The notes beneath the pieces are model-generated. The model did no database searches. It was not told the DNA's origin and saw only the letters and a list, made by a program, of their open reading frames with translations. Of a DNA stretch of 7,924 nucleotides, positions 6,027 through 7,924 are shown one piece after another. Position 1 is the first letter of the stretch. Every line of letters starts with the position of its first letter. The translations under genes were made by a program, and so were the position numbers. The stretch is taken from NCBI GenBank assembly GCA_009783635.1, contig WRDC01000067.1:1-7924 (forward strand), given 5' to 3'. Source of the DNA: Methanimicrococcus sp. (GTDB lineage Archaea; Halobacteriota; Methanosarcinia; Methanosarcinales; Methanosarcinaceae).

Positions 6027-7880
6027 ATGATTTCCAAAAAGTCAAAACAATTCTTTTTACGGTCTGCCGTTACGCTATTCGTGGTTGCCGCCATTTTTCT
6101 GATGTTGATGCCGGGCGCGGCGGCCAGATCTTATTCGATCGACCGCGTTGAAGCCGACATTATTGTTGACGAAAACGGCGTAACGCACGTGACCGAAAGA
6201 ATTCATTATTCACTCTATACCTCCCCCGGAGACTCATTTAATGAAGTTTACCGCGTCGTTTTTGCAACAAACGGTATCACAGTCCATAACGCGTCGGGGT
6301 ATTTGTCGGGTTATCCGAGCTCATCGTTTTACGTCACAAAGGTGCCGGAAGGCTATGAATTTGTATCCACGCTGCCTCAACCGAATCCTTCGGCGATCAC
6401 TTTTGTCCTGTCTTACGAATATTACGGCGGGATCAACGTTTACAACGATGTCACGGAGTTCAATTATATCCTGTGGAGCTATTTATGGGACCGTCCGGTG
6501 AATCAGTTGAACACAACGATTACCATTCAGAATATACCGGACCAAAAAATAACCGATTCGGATTCTTATTTGATGTACACGCATCCGCAGAATAATTTTA
6601 CAAGCGTTTCTTCTCAAATGACCGGAAGCGGGGACAATCAGACGCTGATTGTGAATGTGGAGACGGCAAGAATTCCGGCTTTCACTTGGGTTGACGTCAG
6701 GATCATGTATCCGCCGATGGCAAATCCGAATCCGGCTTATGTCAACATCATCAACGCGGACGGGTTGGATTCAATTATCGCCGAAGAAAAGGCTTATGCG
6801 CGAAAAGCGTACTATCCCTACTTTTTTATGGTCTTTGAAATTCTTTTGATCGTTTTCGGGTTGGCTTCCGCGGTTCGGATATATTTCAAACACGGCCGCG
6901 AGCCCAAGGTGAATTATCAAGCTTTGTATGAGCGCGACCTGCCGACCGACACGAAGCCGGCGATTATCAATACCATAATTCCCGGCCACGGAAAGCCGGA
7001 CATGAACGCTTTCGTTTCAACAATCATGAGTTTGGTAGACCGCGATTATTTGTCCATAAGAGAAACGGGGGCACCCAATTGGCGCGGCAAAGAAAAGAGA
7101 GAAATCACCTTGAAATTTGAGAGGGCGGCCGATTCTTCGCTGGAAAGCTTTGAAACCAGCGTTTACCAATTTTTGAGACGTTACGCCGTCAACGATGAAA
7201 TTGTCTGGAAAGATTTCCAAAAGAAGCTGAGCTCGAATGATTCGTTCTACAAGTACTTAAACGGCTGGAACGCAAGCGTGACAGAAATGGCGAAATTCCA
7301 CAATTATTTTGACGGCAAAGGCAATCATCTGCTTTCGACGACGGGCATCGGCGTTCTTGCCGTCTCGTTTTTGGTCTTTTTCCTGTCTGAAATCGTTGCG
7401 CCCTCCGAATATTTTCCGGCAACGACAACAGTGAGCGGCTATTGTCTTCTCGGCGGTCTTTTAGGTATCGCGCTGGTTGCTTATCCGCGCGTGTTCAAAA
7501 AAACAATGGGCAGATGGACCGAAGACGGCCGCGTCTTTTATTTGAAATGGAAGAATTTTGAAAAATATCTGACCGATTATTCTTTAATCGCGAAGTATCC
7601 GCCGGCTTCCGTTATCATTTGGGACCATTACATTGTTTACGCGATGGCGCTGGGCGTTGCGGAGACGGCGTTGAAAAACATGAAACTCGCGACGCCGATC
7701 GGGCAAATGGAAAGAAGCAATTTCATTATCCTTTACTACTATCCGTTCTTCTATATGAGCATGAGAGGAGCGTATACTTCATCCGCGCCTCAAAAAGGCG
7801 GCTCAGGAAGACCCGGCGGCGGCTTTGGCGGCGGCGGTATCGGCGGCGGCTTCGGCGGGGGTTTCGGCGGCCTCCGCTGA
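6027..7880 (+). CDS. DUF2207 family membrane protein with glycine-rich tail
   Basis: This 617-residue protein has a hydrophobic signal segment at about 11-31, with a possible cleavage after the AAA at 31-33. Residues 35-260 form a beta-rich outer domain with the DUF2207 opening pattern SIDRVEADIIVDENG and VTERIHYSLY. A membrane helix lies at about 264-286, a cytoplasmic-type charged domain at 287-435, and a helical hairpin at about 437-455 and 467-487. The tail from 589 is almost pure Gly/Phe (GGGFGGGGIGGG), a common end of this family. Four N-glycosylation sequons fall in the outer domain (N88, N162, N190, N204). DUF2207 proteins occur in bacteria and archaea; I know of no established function. 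GGTGA at 6016-6020 precedes the ATG by 6 bases and fixes the start. The 50-base gap after the radical SAM gene has no clear TATA box, so the two may be co-transcribed. Confidence 0.9.
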   Translation: MISKKSKQFFLRSAVTLFVVAAIFLMLMPGAAARSYSIDRVEADIIVDENGVTHVTERIHYSLYTSPGDSFNEVYRVVFATNGITVHNASGYLSGYPSSSFYVTKVPEGYEFVSTLPQPNPSAITFVLSYEYYGGINVYNDVTEFNYILWSYLWDRPVNQLNTTITIQNIPDQKITDSDSYLMYTHPQNNFTSVSSQMTGSGDNQTLIVNVETARIPAFTWVDVRIMYPPMANPNPAYVNIINADGLDSIIAEEKAYARKAYYPYFFMVFEILLIVFGLASAVRIYFKHGREPKVNYQALYERDLPTDTKPAIINTIIPGHGKPDMNAFVSTIMSLVDRDYLSIRETGAPNWRGKEKREITLKFERAADSSLESFETSVYQFLRRYAVNDEIVWKDFQKKLSSNDSFYKYLNGWNASVTEMAKFHNYFDGKGNHLLSTTGIGVLAVSFLVFFLSEIVAPSEYFPATTTVSGYCLLGGLLGIALVAYPRVFKKTMGRWTEDGRVFYLKWKNFEKYLTDYSLIAKYPPASVIIWDHYIVYAMALGVAETALKNMKLATPIGQMERSNFIILYYYPFFYMSMRGAYTSSAPQKGGSGRPGGGFGGGGIGGGFGGGFGGLR

Positions 7881-7894
7881 AACGGCCGTTTTTT
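7881..7894 (+). terminator. Palindrome with T-run after the DUF2207 gene
   Basis: Directly after the stop codon comes AACGGCCGTT, a perfect 10-base palindrome, ending in a run of six T (7889-7894). A hairpin with no loop is poor, but the T-run alone fits archaeal termination. The remaining 30 bases to the edge show no gene. Confidence 0.45.
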
Positions 7895-7924
7895 GAACGG
7901 ACAATGACTTTAATAAACCATCAC

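Overview
The window looks like a chromosomal segment of a methanogenic archaeon, most likely of the order Methanosarcinales or close to it. The archaeal reading rests on a NurA nuclease paired with a HerA-type ATPase, TATA-box promoters followed by Shine-Dalgarno sites of the GAGGT/GGTGA type, T-rich downstream regions instead of bacterial terminators, and a signal-anchored DUF2207 membrane protein. The narrower placement is an inference from a long-chain type prenyl diphosphate synthase (as needed for methanophenazine) beside a radical SAM enzyme. Nothing seen points to a mobile element, prophage, CRISPR array, tRNA or rRNA gene.

Left part (1-2863, minus strand): a two-gene operon. nurA (start best placed at 2863) is followed, with an 11-base overlap, by a herA-like ATPase gene that runs off the left edge just before its Walker B motif. 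The HerA hexamer translocates on DNA and NurA is its nuclease partner in end resection, so the overlap implies coupled synthesis of one complex.

Middle (2864-4779): a divergent intergenic region with TATA elements facing both ways, a 112-residue protein with four predicted membrane helices and no recognised function, then a 243-base gap with a perfect 10-bp x 4 tandem repeat and a small hairpin. Next comes a trans-prenyl diphosphate synthase (start best placed at 3699), followed by a T-rich gap with four copies of a 13-base word.

Right part (4780-7924): a 398-residue radical SAM protein with a CX3CX2C cluster site and a C-terminal twitch (half-SPASM) type cysteine pattern, then, 50 bases on, a 617-residue DUF2207 membrane protein with a glycine-rich tail and a likely terminator after it. 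The prenyl synthase and the radical SAM protein could serve one isoprenoid or quinone-like carrier pathway, but each has its own promoter-like element and the link is only by neighbourhood.
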